Shown one piece after another: positions 1-11,099 of a stretch of 64,000 nt of DNA. A program made the position numbers and the translations under genes. Each line of letters begins with the position of its first letter. Positions within the stretch are counted from its first letter, which is position 1. The notes beneath the pieces are model-generated. The model was not told where the DNA came from, ran no database searches, and worked only from the letters and a program-made list of their open reading frames with translations. Origin of the DNA: Symsagittifera roscoffensis. Taxonomy: Eukaryota > Xenacoelomorpha > Acoela > Convolutidae. The DNA is taken from positions 20,072,509 through 20,136,508 of the forward strand of contig NC_087064.1 in assembly GCF_963678635.1 (NCBI RefSeq). Reading direction: 5' to 3'.

Positions 1-1360
1 CATACAGAAACTGAAGAGCGGGTGGCATACTCGAGTATCCGGGTGACGAAGTGATCACTACCTTCGTCTTTGATCGCGATCGGGCCGCCATTAACTCCTG
101 TATCTCAATCATCGAGGCAAACAACGTCGGTACCGCTTCCCAGATCTTCTTTCGAGTCAAATCTCCATTTCTCAAAGGTTCCATTAGTCCAGCTGAGTGC
201 AGGTGATCATTCATACCCGCAAACCACATTAACTCGGGTTCACAAGGCGTTTCCGTTTTATCGCTACAACCAAGTTCAACATCTGGTTGCGCTCCGCCCC
301 TGGCATTAGGTACACAAGAGTTTCAGGCCAAAACAGCTTCAGCAATGTTCCCGCGAAATCCGAACCCGCCACAATCACCACTCTAGCAGCCCCGGGTCAG
401 ATTGATCATGGGAAGCTAGTGCCTCGAACAGCTGAGAAGTTCCATATGCCTCCCCGTATCTTGGGTCTTCCACCAATTTCGTGCCCGCATAGGCCGTGTC
501 TGAATGTCCCATACTCTTGGGATCGAGAACTTTTTCCACAGCTCTCAGCAGTGCCGGTATCGCTTCTCTGATTCTAACTATGCCCGTGCAATGCTTCGGT
601 GGTTCTGCGATTAGACTTGGGCTCCCCAGTTCTTTAAGGGGTCGATAGTTGACAGGGCCAAAAATCGATCTCCTTGGAATTCCTGACAAATCCACCGTCT
701 TCAAGGTTTTATCTCGAGAAAAATGCGTTTCGTGTGCTTTCAACTAGTCCACACAAAAGTGACTGCTCAGGTTCTCGTGAGACAGGCTCTTGAAATCTAG
801 GATCTTCATCAACTCTCGCCTGCATGCTAACTCTGCCAAATCCAGGTTTTTCACCTTCTCCAGATACCTGGCCTTACTAGCTTCTCCCGGGCCTTCTGTC
901 AACATCGTCGTTGCTCTTCTCCACTATCACTACTGACAATACTAGTGAGCTCCGTGGCGTAAAAGATTCCGTCAAGTCATTTTATAGTGGTGTCGAGCCC
1001 GGCTGTCTGCTCCTGCTGCCCACCGAACTATCTATAGAATCGATTCTTTCTCCCAACTTGTATTCCACTGGCCTGGTTGCGAAGAAAGGAGGCCTCGGGG
1101 TTGAACCAAAGGTGAATTAGCCAGCCTCCAGCAAATCTGACTCTAGATTATTGATATGCTTCTGGAAGACATTTTGTTCAGCCGTTCCACACCATTAGGC
1201 CGATCAAACTGGATACGATTAGCGGAGCAGCCACCCGCTAAGGAATTCTCCATCATCCACGCAACATCGAGCAACTTCAAGGTATCCCCTCTCGTATTAG
1301 ATCCTTGATGTGACGCACTCTTTCATTCATATTCATGGCATTCTCGTCCTCCATCATGTG

Positions 1361-1579
1361 CTATGGCACCGTGCAGAGCGTGAGCATCGTAGGGTCCAAG
1401 TAGATCCTCATCTCCTGCAGGAGACAGCTCACTTTCTCTGGTAATCTCGTCATCTTCCTTGCCTCGCCTCTAGAGACGTCGTTGGTCCCCATAATCATGG
1501 TGACTGTATGAATTTTCCTCTTCTTCAGCATCTCTAGAGACGCCAGAATCTGAGGCATTGCTGCCCATGAAAAACTCAA
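1361..1579 (-). pseudogene. SGNH/GDSL-hydrolase-like block inside the 1-2800 relic
   Basis: The 72-residue stretch contains MIMGTNDVSRGEARKMTRLP, which resembles the GxND block (Asn in the oxyanion hole) of SGNH hydrolases. It is followed by a helix with LLQEMRIYLDPTMLTLCTVP. About 150 bases further along the minus strand, SANRIQFDRP stands where SGNH enzymes carry the catalytic DxxH; here Asp and His are replaced. So even if the ancestor was an esterase-like domain, this copy should be inactive. The start Met is simply the first in the open stretch; homologous sequence continues upstream in another frame. Confidence 0.45.
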
Positions 1580-2182
1580 GTAACCCGCTTGCCAGTGAGC
1601 TTCGATCCTTGTCAGAACCCTGACGAGATTTTCCCCTATTATCAGATGAATTGTGCCCTCGGGTAACCTGGGCTGCGTGAATTATTCCACCCAGGCTGCA
1701 TTATGGAAAGCCGCCCTCTTCTCACACTGGGCACCCGTCCAATCTTCTTTACGGTGTCGGTGGTACCTGTACCTACCTTCGGTTTTCTTCTTATAAATGG
1801 AAATCAAGGCGCTCCTCACCGGTTGTTTTCTCCAGGTATGCGGCTCTGCTTTCGGTGTGGGTTTCTCAGGAGTTCTCGACTGCAATCTCTCTTGTAATTC
1901 CTTGAGACGAGATGTTCCTGCACTGACTTGGCTACCCGACTCAAGATCTCTCAAGAAAGGAGTGGGTTCCAGGGGAGTCCGAGTCTCCACGTCTTCGCGC
2001 ATCTGTTTCTGAACTATTCTATCGAGATTAAAACGGCCGCCCGCCCTGGGGGCCACGTCCACTTCCATGTTCGACTCTGGTCTAGATCTCACCATCAGGT
2101 GTCCTTGCTGTCCTTGGGTTCAATTGGTGTCCTTTCTTTGCGGTGTTATTCGATCCCTATCTCCTGCGGTCTTCTCGAGTTC

Positions 2183-2386
2183 CTATTTCAGCTGATCGCG
2201 GTTGGCTGTGGTCTCCTGCACCTTCCGGGTTTGTTCCAACTCGGCTTTCAACAAATCTCTTTCAAAAGTGGCTTTGTCCCTCTCAAGAGCAGCTTGATCC
2301 CTGTCAAGTCCAGCTTTGCCCCTCTCAAGAACATCCTGATTTCTTTCGAGAGCAGCTTCATCCCGTTCCTTCTGTGCCTTGTCCAT
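2183..2386 (-). pseudogene. Coiled-coil segment of the 1-2800 relic
   Basis: 67 residues made of charged near-repeats (ALERNQDVLERGKAGLDRDQ and similar) with period about 9-11 residues, ending KVQETTANRDQLK. At the DNA level the same repeats appear on the plus strand as CTCTCAAGAGCAGCTTGATC-like units. This is a plausible oligomerisation segment of a gag-like protein. Charge and periodicity are seen directly; the role is inferred. Confidence 0.45.
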
Positions 2387-2800
2387 TTCTCTTCTTAGTT
2401 TATCGATGTCCAGTTATGTCTCCTTGTGATTGGCCTGCTCGGTAGGGGAGACTCCCCAGCACCATACTCAGTAGTGTTGCTCAAGCCAGGATTCCTCGCC
2501 GGGTCAAATCCTCTCAGGCCTCCATCGGTACTCCATGACAGCCACCTTGTCTGCTCCTGGTTGGATACTCCGTCTGATGTATAGCCCACCATCAGCACTG
2601 CTTCTGTCACTGACTCCCTGCCTTCACATTGAGATTCCAGCGGCAGGATGGCATTCAACATCACTGCCATCCTCTCGTCCACCTGAAAGTGGTCCAGATC
2701 CCTTAGGCGCATGTACAATTCGTCAAGTGTGGGCTTTCTCAACGCCGCTGGCATCGACTTCCAGAAGCGATCAGCCGTTATCGGAGATGGTTAAATACTC

Positions 2801-3340
2801 AAAAAGACACTTTACCAGATGATCACTCAAAAATACCTTACCAGATTATTACTCAAGAAATACCGTACTGCAGTGTGAATTACTGGATCCTCACTGATGC
2901 TCTTGCTTTTAAACTGGGTCGTTTCTGTTTGATTCTTGTTGATGATCAATCAAAATCAATCTGAAAACAAAATTGATATCGCTTAGGAAAAAAAGCCAAT
3001 TGACAATTTCTGTGACAACCGAAACCTCAACGTGCCACAATAAATTACTCATATCATATACAACGGGTTGACCAGAGAGCATAACGAAATTTGATGATGC
3101 CAAAGTCTTAAGGACACTGAAATTGATCGGTACATTTTTCGAATTGGGACAGGAAAAAAATTAGATTTAGCATGCGATTTAGTCTCTATCGACCCTGTTC
3201 GACTCAAGATTTGACCCTGTTCGACCCATGATTCGACTTTGTTCGACTATAGTGTTCGTTCGAACGTCTTATTTTGCGACAAAAATCGGACGCCGTCCGA
3301 CCGTGTTGGTCGAATCATGAGCCGAACACCTCAATCCGCT
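2801..3340. other. Non-coding stretch with short GTTCGAC repeats
   Basis: No convincing coding frame. Around 2800-2860 ACCAGAT-type phrases repeat. From 3185 to 3320 the string GACCCTGTTCGAC and variants recur in both orientations (TTCGACTC, TTCGACCC, GGTCGAATC). They look like the edge of the repeat cluster that follows. Confidence 0.4.
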
Positions 3341-3830
3341 GTCTTCTCGAGAAGTTTTTTTTTAGACGAGTGCGCTCAAAATTTTGCTTCAAAATGAGCG
3401 GTTTGAGCGTTTTTTTTTAGCAATTTTATAAAAAACAACGCTCAAAAAGCGCTCACTATTTGAGCGAGTTGAGCGGTTTTTTAGAGGAGTGCGCTCGAAA
3501 CTTTGTTTCAAAATGAGCGGTTTTTTAGCAATTTATAAAAAACAACGCTCAAAAAGCGCTCACGATTTGAGCGGTTTGAGCGGTTTTTTTAGACGATTGC
3601 GCTCAAAATCTTGCTTCAAAATGAAATGAGTGGTTTGAGCGGTTTTTGAACGGTTTATGTACGAAAAGCGCTCAAAAACCGCGCAAGTTCAAATCTTGCG
3701 CGGTTTTTGAGCGGTTTTTTTTAGATAAACCGTTCAAAAACCGCTCAAACTGCTCATTTTGAAGCAAGATTTCGAGCGCAATTGTCTAAAACAACCGCTC
3801 AAATCGCTCAAATTTTGCTTCAAATTAGGT
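3341..3830. repeat. GCTCA-rich cluster of direct and inverted repeats
   Basis: Three direct units begin TAGACGAGTGCGCTC (about 3363), TAGAGGAGTGCGCTC (about 3482) and TAGACGATTGCGCTC (about 3590), spaced about 108-119 bp. Each contains GCTTCAAAATGAG or a close variant. An inverted unit (CTCATTTTGAAGCAAGAT, about 3753-3790) closes the cluster. A near-perfect hairpin lies at 3678-3706 (ACCGCGCAAG/CTTGCGCGGT). The arrangement fits a foldback element or a local satellite seed. No coding capacity is seen. Confidence 0.7.
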
Positions 3831-3964
3831 GAAAAATCTTGAATCGGGAAATTAAGAGGATCAAGTTTGAGTTTTGCAATGCAAACAGGATTTTCAACGA
3901 CTGATTGCACAAACCTTTATATGTGCCACAAAATAAAACGGTAATTGCGTCATATATTATGTAA

Positions 3965-5110
3965 ATAACGTGATAAGAACAATTCAGAAAATGAATCAAC
4001 ACAGCAACGAATATGACCAGGTGTTCGATTGCATGAAGAGAGCAAAATTGAACTGCAAACCCTCTAAGTGTGAAAAAGTTAGGGTTTTGATAAAGCACCT
4101 TGGCAAGATAGTAAAAACAATGTGGAATGCACGTAGTAGTAAAACACAGCAAATGAGTTTTGTGGGATTCGGAGTTATTCTGAAGCGTTTGTGATTGGCT
4201 AAGCCTAAAATGTTTATCATATGCAAATGCAACAGGTGATGCGCAACGAAGGGACAGCCTATGAGTCGAATGTGAAAACTCGGGCTTCAATCAAGAAAAG
4301 AAAAAGGAGATAAGCTTAAGCCAGTCCTGGACAGGCTGAGGGAGAAGGGCATGTAATTTCTCGGCGCTGATGCATCGGAAGAATAGAATGGGGGAATTGT
4401 TCCCTGTGGACTTGCATATGACGTGAAAATAAGGTGCTGCTCCAATAGAGGAAAAAATAGGGTTCTCCAATAGAGAAAATTATCGCAGTGATTACACAAC
4501 ATCAAAAGCATCGAACTTTTTAAGAGAGCGCCCAGTTTTAGCTGCGAGTAGACAGTCGAGACTTTTTGTAACTTAAAAAAATCTAAAAATCAGGGTCATT
4601 TTGGAAAAACAAGTCTTGATATCACATGACAATTGAGTATCGGATCTCACCAAAGCATCATAACGCTGACATATTTAGCAGGATGGCTAAAACCTCGAAG
4701 AGACTGGAGCGAATGTAAGCCAACTAGGCAGAGATCAAGGAGGATTCTTGTTCATTGACATTGATTTTGTGATTCAGTTCACCTCGACAATGTGACTGCA
4801 TAACGTATTATAGGACATTCTGAGCTTTCAGTGAAAGAAACCAGCCAAAGCGTGCGATTAGCTAATATCTTTTGATAAATTGCTGAACTCAAATTTGGAG
4901 CAATGTTGGAAAATCAACAGCGATGATGGATGAGACGATCGAAGTCGCAGTAGCAAAAATGAAGAAATTGAGTGACTTTTTTGGGGGACAACCCATATTG
5001 AACGTCTGCGTTCAACTCATTGAGAGAGGCTGGATCAAACTGATGAAATTGTTTAGTTTAATTTTCTGTGGTAAATTGCCAGCTCTTCCGGTTGCTCTTT
5101 AGGCACTGCT
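3965..5110 (+). pseudogene. Ty3/gypsy reverse-transcriptase relic (copy 1)
   Basis: The plus-strand frame from 3970 reads through VFDCMKRAKLNCKPSKCEKV and then LIKHLGKIV. This is the layout of the Ty3/gypsy RT region just after the YxDD box (conserved helix, Lys-Cys pair, then YLG). The frame ends at 4192-4194. The DNA from 4290 to 5110 is non-coding in this copy, but is recognisably similar to 14490-15420. For example, GTAGAGATCAAGGAGG-like sequence occurs near 4725 and 14805, and GTGGTAAATT(G/A)CC near 5070 and 15344. RT motifs upstream of this point and an intact YxDD are missing. Clearly dead. Confidence 0.55.
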
Positions 5111-6479
5111 TCCTGTAAATGGTCTTAGATTGCCATTTCTTGTGGCAATTAGTTGTTTGCTTGAAGCTTTTCCTTCTTCCTAGCAACTGCGACTTGGACC
5201 TATGGACTGTGAAAATAAAAAACACCCTTAATTTTTATTTCTCTGACCGATTTTTTGAAGAATTTTTTTTCAGGTAAAATTTGCCGTTGAATTCCAATTT
5301 AGATAACAACTGATGTCCCGGAAAGATTAAGCAACAATGCTAGTCTTTTTTACAAGGAAAACGTAATGAGTAAAAAATATTCTTAGGTTCTGCCTAATAC
5401 CAACTGTTTACTGGCTTGATTCGGACAATCAGACAATTAAGGAACACACTGAGTTGGCGTTTGAAAGCATAGCAAAACTTTCTTCTATATTTGATCAAAA
5501 AAAGTGTACCCATTGTGTTCAATAACAACCCCGCAAACAGAAAATTTCATAAGGCTGAAAAGTTTTTGGCTAATATTGCTAAAGAGTTTTGATATATGGG
5601 GTAGGGTACCAAAAACATTTTTTTACTATCACATAACATTTTCTATCCTAAAACTGGCTTGAAAGGCCTGCGGGGTTCCATTTTGAGTCTGAAACCCCAG
5701 TCAGTTTGAAACCCGGAAGGACACTTGTATCCTTTTCTCAGTCACTATCAGCCTATTTATTGGTTACTTAACAATTAAACATCACCTGTCTGGTCTCTTG
5801 ATACGTATAAGACTAAAGTTCAATTCACAGTTACTTCACACGTTTGGACAAATTCTTATAAGAAATTTTTTTGGTAAGATTCATCCAAAGTTTTCACCAC
5901 CCGCAAAAGCATCCGAAGGAACCGCGTCTTCATTTTGATGCTATTGATTGGGAACTTCTTGGCATGCAATATTTTCCGCGTTTAGTTTAAGGGGCATTTG
6001 GTGCCAATTATCCAAGATTTCAACCACCAAGAAGCGCATCCGGAGGATCCAAATCTTCGTTGGGAGAAATTTGGTAGGGTTTTTCTGTCGCATGTAATTG
6101 ATTGCTACCGTTAATTTCATGGATATCACATCCCTTTTAGTAACACCCTTGTTTCCATTTTTTAATAGGCGACACGCTCAACACCACGCTTGTGCCAAAA
6201 AGACAATTCACTGAAGTTTGTTTGTCTGTTACGTCTAGCAGATCTGCAGCCACCACTGCTTTGTAGTCGAAATGAACTGCGCTTCTGCTTCACTCTAACG
6301 TCGTGACAGTTTTCTGACCTTTCTTACCAATGTTGACTTGATCGGTTTGGCCGGTTTAATCATTGTCCGTTTTGAAACAGTTTTTTGTTTTGATGCTAAG
6401 ACCATCGACGTTAACCATCACTTACCTCCTTTCCTTTCAGCTACTTGTCTTTTGAGACAGAATTTTCGATCTTCCTAGC
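5111..6479. other. AT-rich stretch without recognised gene
   Basis: Nothing coding is supported. Short polypyrimidine phrases such as TTTTCCTTCTTCCTAGC near 5170 recur near 15395 and 15955, so part of this is dispersed repeat. A minus-strand open frame of 62 codons at 5941-6129 has no recognisable features. Confidence 0.4.
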
Positions 6480-6855
6480 CCTCAGGGATTCGACCTCTGC
6501 CGACCCAAAAGGGCCCTTTGTACTATTTTGAGATATCCATTTTTGGTAACGGACCCTAAAATTTTTCTAAGGGCGCCTTTGGCGCCACTACATTATAATT
6601 TTGAGGGGGGAGCGCGCGCCGAAAAAAAACGCAATTTTTTGGTCAACGTTTTCCAAAAAGTGCCTAAAAACGCCTTTTCGGCCTTTTTTTCCAAATTTTG
6701 CGCAGAAATTTTGGCCAAAACAGGGTCATTATAGTGCTTTGGGAGAGCTGGGAAAACCAATTTGGTCTACCTAATAAAAGTCGACAAAATTTTAGACATT
6801 TTTTAAAAATCCGCACCCCCCCCCCCCCCTCGAGAAAATCTTAGATCCGCCCCTG
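6480..6855 (+). mobile_element. hAT-like MITE of the GGGGCGGAT family, left end lost
   Basis: The body (CAGGGATTCGACC..., CCGACCCAAA, GGAGCGCGCGCC, then a poly-C run) matches the copies at 19178, 35117 and 40818. It ends TTAGATCCGCCCCTG at 6855, the right terminal inverted repeat of the family. The left terminus is not recognisable, so no target duplication can be read. A 68-codon open frame inside is part of the repeat and is not treated as a gene. Confidence 0.65.
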
Positions 6856-7193
6856 CTCTTAATGATAAAAACTACTTTTGATGACTCTTGTTTCGTAGAG
6901 CCAAGAAAAAATAAACGCTGCCTAGAAAGCATTTGATAGACATTTGGCCTCATGTGAGGTCAAACTCCTTGCATTTGTTTCAATTCCGGCTTGTTCTAGG
7001 CAGGTGTGAGTTTTTGACCTGTTTGGAATGATGCAGAACAACTTTAATTACTTCGGTTACCATAAAAAAATCTGAAATTCTGTTTTATCCATAAACATAA
7101 AAAGTAACACAGAAGGGGGCTGTTAGCTTTCGGTAGTAGAGTGGGTAAGATCGTGGGACAAATTATTTGCAGAAAATTGTCCTTGAAAAGGGG
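6856..7193. other. Spacer with no recognised feature
   Basis: AT-rich DNA between the MITE and the duplicated gypsy end. I see no coding frame, tRNA or repeat with another copy in the window. Confidence 0.35.
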
Positions 7194-7459
7194 CTGAATG
7201 AGCCTAGTTTTTAGTACGCTTGGTCCCTTTATCCTCCTCTATGATTTCAAGGACCATGGCATTCACTCGTTTTTGAACAAAATCAGTTTCCGCGAGGGGC
7301 ACGAATCTCTGTGATACCGTTTGTATTGGTCTTTCAAGCTGAAACTAGAAAAATGATTAGCATAATTGCTGAGCCCAATGAGCCCAAATTGAAAAAAATT
7401 TAGGTTTCTGCAGATCCTTAGGCTAAAAACTGAGCTAGAAAATTAACCCCAAGCTTTGT

Positions 7460-7662
7460 TGAAGATCCAAAACGTTCGGTATTGAAAGTTTAAATTGATT
7501 TAGAAGGCAACAACTGGTTGGTTTGAAAACCTAATCTTACTGCACTTGGTTGTTTTAGCTTATGCCGGACGATAGCGATCGCAAGGTCACAGCAGCAGGT
7601 CCCCAGACAGAAGACCAAAACTTACATAAACTTTACATAAATTCAAACTGGTCCCTATATCA
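7460..7662 (-). repeat. Gypsy LTR copy (distal 3' LTR)
   Basis: 203 bp that on the minus strand begin TGATATAGGGACC and end GATCTTCA, i.e. canonical TG...CA ends. Nearly identical to 9286-9488 and very similar to 13852-14046. Confidence 0.75.
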
Positions 7663-7865
7663 TTTGGGTAACCACAAATAAATTTTGAATCTCAAGATTG
7701 AAAATTTAAATTACTCATAATTCATTCAGTATTTTTTATCAGCAGTTTTAGTTTTTAATGACAAAGTTTTAAGTTCTAGATTAATTGAGTTTTTCCGCAC
7801 ACTTGCCAACCCTCTCCCTGGGTCCTTCTCTTCTGTTTCTCATTTATACTCGATTCGATCGATCA

Positions 7866-8102
7866 TCACTCCGCCCATCTTGTCCACTCCCTTTCGCTGT
7901 CTCGTGGATCGGCGCGTCGCTTCTTCACTAACTTTTTTTTGACCGATGGTTTTCGGCAATATTGCTGTTTCCGTACCCGAAGGTTCTTTCGCTCCGCTAG
8001 CCTGATTTTCCGTCGCTGAGTTGTCGTTGCTTCGCCTTCTTGTCTCTTGTTCGTCCGTTCGTTCTCGTCCTCCTCGTCGCTCTCTTTGTCGCTGCTCTCC
8101 AA
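7866..8102 (-). CDS. 78-codon tail ORF of the gypsy element (unit 1)
   Basis: An open frame 50 bases after the integrase stop and before the 3' LTR. Its product starts acidic (MESSDKESDEEDENERTNKR) and becomes strongly basic. No family is recognised. The other copy at 9692-9928 is also open and differs at three residues, all replacements. It could be a small accessory protein or chance openness in a recent duplicate; three replacements and no visible silent change give no sign of selection. Confidence 0.35.
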   Translation of the reverse strand: MESSDKESDEEDENERTNKRQEGEATTTQRRKIRLAERKNLRVRKQQYCRKPSVKKKLVKKRRADPRDSEREWTRWAE

Positions 8103-8152
8103 TAACCGCCTTTTCTTTCTCTTTCGCTCCTCACTATCCGTCTACACCCGTT

Positions 8153-8995
8153 TCATTGTTTGGTTCGTTTTTTCAGTGTCCCCGCATTTTCTTCAGTGCT
8201 TTTACTTATTGGTTCCCTCGGCTTACTAGGCCCCGGGGTTTTCGTGTCGTTCCCCTTTTCTAGTCGACTTTCCTCAGCCGCTGATCTAAACCAAACCCCA
8301 CTTCTCCTAAGTAATGATCCTTTTTTCATTTGCACTGTATCTGGTGTTAATTTTTCTATGTTTGACGATAAACACTTATACCTCCTTGGGTCCTTTGGGT
8401 CCGTTTTCCCGGTACGTTGGTAGAACCCTGTAGTGCTCGTCTTGTGGCGCTTTAGCCACTCTGGTTCCTTAGGATGTGTGAGTTCCATTTCGGCTTCAGC
8501 TAACTCGTGCACTTCCAATACTCTAGAAGTTTTGCGATTATCTGGAGCATACACTAGGTCGCTTCGTTTCTCCCAATCGAGATTTAGCTCTACTTCGAGG
8601 AGACCGCTTGCTTCATCTAAACATTGTAATTTGTGCTTAAATACAATCTTCCAATTGAGTTCTTGAAGCGATGGTTTTTTCGTTAGATTCCGAAGGGCGA
8701 TATTAACTTCTCCTCCAAAATAAGCCTCAAATGGCGTCAGTTTAGTCTTAGAATTCGGCACCAATCGTAAAACACTTAACGCTCGTGATATCATCAATCC
8801 AAAATTATAATTCTTATTCTCCTGTAGGTATGTTAGGACGTAGTTTCTTATCGGTTTCTTATCGAGCCGATGGTTCTTTCGACCATCCCCGTCGCGCGGT
8901 GGTCCTGAACTGGAGATTTTATAGATTCGATGCCCTCATAATTACAGAAATTTAGGATATCTTTTGAAAAAAAGCCGGCTGCTTGATCCATATGT
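8153..8995 (-). pseudogene. Gypsy integrase C-terminal part
   Basis: From about 8930 the minus strand carries, in shifting frames, SPVQDHR-like and MVER-like phrases of the integrase core end. It then enters an open frame (8153-8797) with LVPNSKTKLTPFEAYFGGEV, the usual motif after the catalytic core, and a basic Ser/Pro-rich tail ending TLKKRTKQ. The zinc-binding HHCC region and the first catalytic residues are absent. The tail is repeated at 9979-10161. Confidence 0.7.
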
Positions 8996-9285
8996 AATTT
9001 CTCTGAATGAGCCTAGGACTGAATGAGCCTAGTTTTTAGTACGCTTGGACCTTTTATCCTCCTCTATGATTTCAAGGACCATGGCATTCACTCTTTTTTG
9101 AACAAAATCAGTTTCCGCGAGGGGCACGAATATCTGTGATACCGTTTGTATTGGTCTTTCAAGCTGAAACTAGAAAAATGATTAGTATAATTTGCTGAGC
9201 CCAATGAGCCCAAATTGAAAAAAATTTAGGTTTCTGCAGATCCTTAGGCTAAAAACTGAGCTAGAAAATTAACCCCAAGCTTTGT

Positions 9286-9488
9286 TGAAGATCCAAAACG
9301 TTCGGTAATGAAAGTTTAAATTGATTTAGAAGGCAACAACTGTATGGTTTGAAAACCTAATCTTACTGCACTTGGTTGTTTTAGCTTATGCCGGACGATA
9401 GCGATCGCAAGGTCACAGCAGCAGGTCCCCAGACAGAAGACCAAAACTTACATAAACTTTACATAAATTCAAACTGGTCCCTATATCA
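9286..9488 (-). repeat. Gypsy LTR copy inside duplicated block
   Basis: 203 bp with the same TG...CA ends. It lies within tandem unit 2, between the tail ORF and the duplicated flank. Confidence 0.75.
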
Positions 9489-9691
9489 TTTGGGTAACCA
9501 CAAATAAATTTTGAATCTCAAGATTGAAAATTTAAATTACTCATAATTCATTCAGTATTTTTTATCAGCAGTTTTAGTTTTTAATGACAAAGTTTTAAGT
9601 TCTAGATTAATTGAGTTTTTCCGCACACTTGCCAACCCTCTCCCTGGGTCCTTCTCTTCTGTTTCTCATTTATACTCGATTCGATCGATCA

Positions 9692-9928
9692 TCACTCCGC
9701 CCATCTTGTCCACTCCCTTTCGCTGTCTCGTGGACCGGCGCGTCGCTTCTTCACTAAATTTTTTTTGACCGACGGTTTTCGGCAATATTGCTGTTTCCGT
9801 ACCCGAAGGTTCTTTCGCTGCGCTAGCCTGATTTTCCGTCGCTGAGTTGTCGTTGCTTCGCCTTCTTGTCTCTTGTTCGTCCGTTCGTTCTCGTCCTCCT
9901 CGTCGCTCTCTTTGTCGCTGCTCTCCAA
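9692..9928 (-). CDS. 78-codon tail ORF of the gypsy element (unit 2)
   Basis: Duplicate of 7866-8102 with E-to-Q, K-to-N and D-to-G replacements. Same position relative to the integrase tail and LTR. Function unknown. Confidence 0.35.
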   Translation of the reverse strand: MESSDKESDEEDENERTNKRQEGEATTTQRRKIRLAQRKNLRVRKQQYCRKPSVKKNLVKKRRAGPRDSEREWTRWAE

Positions 9929-10249
9929 TAACCGCCTTTTCTTTCTCTTTCGCTCCTCACTATCCGTCTACACCCGTTTCATTGTTTGGTTCGTTTTTTC
10001 AGTGTCCCCGCATTTTCTTCAGTGCTTTTACTTATTGGTTCCCTCGGCTTACTAGGCCCCGGGGTTTTCGTGTCGTTCCCCTTTTCTAGTCGACTTTCCT
10101 CAGCCGCTGATCTAAACCAAACCCCACTTCTCCTAAGTAATGATCCTTTTTTCATTTGCACTGTATCTGGTGTTAATTTTTCTATGTTTGAAGATAAACA
10201 CTTATACCTCCTTGGGTCCTTTGGGTCCGTTTTCCCGGTACGTTGGTAG

Positions 10250-10790
10250 TTTTCAGGATAGGGTCCTTGTCCAATTTAGCCTCTACGAGTTTTAAGCTGA
10301 GGATTTTGGGGTAATCAATCTTTTTAACTATTTTACTATCAGTAGGTACAATTGAGTATATGCATTTATCACTATTTACAAGGGGATAAGACAGACCGGG
10401 GATATAATGAGGGAATGAAATAACAGTATTGAGTTTATTCGATGAATTTCTTTTTGGAACAGTTTTCTCTGGTGGCATAATTTCTATATCTGATTCTGAA
10501 CTTAAGCTTGGCGACTGGTTTTGAACTCTGTTTAGAACAACATTTCAATTAACAATTCCGGATTGGTTCGAAGTATTTACAATTGCAGAAGGTGGTTTCG
10601 GGTCGATTTTCTCTGGGGAATTAGCGGATGACATAATTCTGCTTATTTTAGAATTTTCTTTCAATGCGTGAATGGATTTAACGAACTGAGAACAACGTCT
10701 GATTTGCTTGCTTCGTAATTTGCATATTTCCTTCGATATGCAAATATCTTGTTTCTGTTGGCTAACCGTCGGTTGCATGTAACCACGCCC
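10250..10790 (-). pseudogene. Gypsy pol linker of unknown role
   Basis: Two open stretches (10545-10778 and about 10255-10478) read as a hydrophilic Lys/Ser-rich chain with ISFPHYIPGLSYPLVNSDKC. They lie where the region between RNase H and integrase would be. I recognise no domain. The right end joins tandem unit 2 abruptly at 10250. Confidence 0.4.
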
Positions 10791-11099
10791 TCTAGTGAGC
10801 GCTTGCGCTCACGGCTACTATTTGCAGATTTTAATTTTCTTTGAATTTCTTTGGATACGACACTCTTCTTTGAGTAAAAACTAGATCGTTCGACCCCTAC
10901 CGTCGGCTTTTTTCGAAAATGTTTGACACTTTTTGATCCCTAGGATTTAACTGGTCGTTAGGTTTTAATGCATCGTTGATCACTTGTATTTTCGCTACTG
11001 GAAGACTTTCATCGTAATAACGGAAAACGAGACAAATAGTCTGCCATCCCCATTTTTGACCCTTGTCTCTGTTAAAATTCGAAATCATACGGTAATAAT

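Larger units (their letters stand above)
1..2800 (-). pseudogene. Degenerate retroelement-type polyprotein (coiled coil + SGNH-like block), truncated by window edge
   Basis: Read on the minus strand, 2800 to 1 holds successive protein-like blocks in shifting frames. At 2395-2754 is a 119-codon open frame starting MPAALRKPTLDELYMRLRD. At 2183-2386 is a heptad-rich coiled coil, and at 1682-2095 a basic, proline-rich block. At 1361-1579 is an SGNH-like block with MGTNDVSRGEAR. Near 1160-1230 lies CSANRIQFDRPNGVERLN, and at 375-743 a 122-codon block continues toward position 1. Frames are broken by stops and shifts near 2390, 2140, 1680, 1350 and 760. I infer one ancestral long ORF of a gag-like retroelement protein, now dead. 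No reverse transcriptase is seen here. It could instead be a decayed host gene, but repeated frame breaks beside other retroelement relics favour a mobile element. Confidence 0.5.
7194..9018. repeat. Tandem duplication unit 1 (flank + 3' LTR + ORF tail + integrase end)
   Basis: 7194-8425 matches 9019-10250 with about 1.83-kb offset and only scattered substitutions and one indel. Unit 1 continues to 9018 with integrase sequence that unit 2 lacks. The junction at 9003-9032 has CTGAATGAGCCTAG twice, 16 bp apart, which marks the duplication breakpoint. Because flank outside the LTR is also duplicated, this is a segmental duplication and not simply a shared LTR. Confidence 0.85.
9019..10250. repeat. 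Tandem duplication unit 2 (truncated before integrase)
   Basis: Second copy of 7194-8425. Similarity stops at CCCGGTACGTTGGTAG near 10250, after which the sequence is polyprotein linker instead of integrase. The IN part was therefore deleted here, or the copy joined at this point. Confidence 0.85.

Noticed and set aside
8021-8423. Plus-strand frames of 60-87 codons, repeated at 9847-10249
   Set aside because: They are antisense to the integrase tail and tail ORF, and are duplicated only because the whole block is duplicated.
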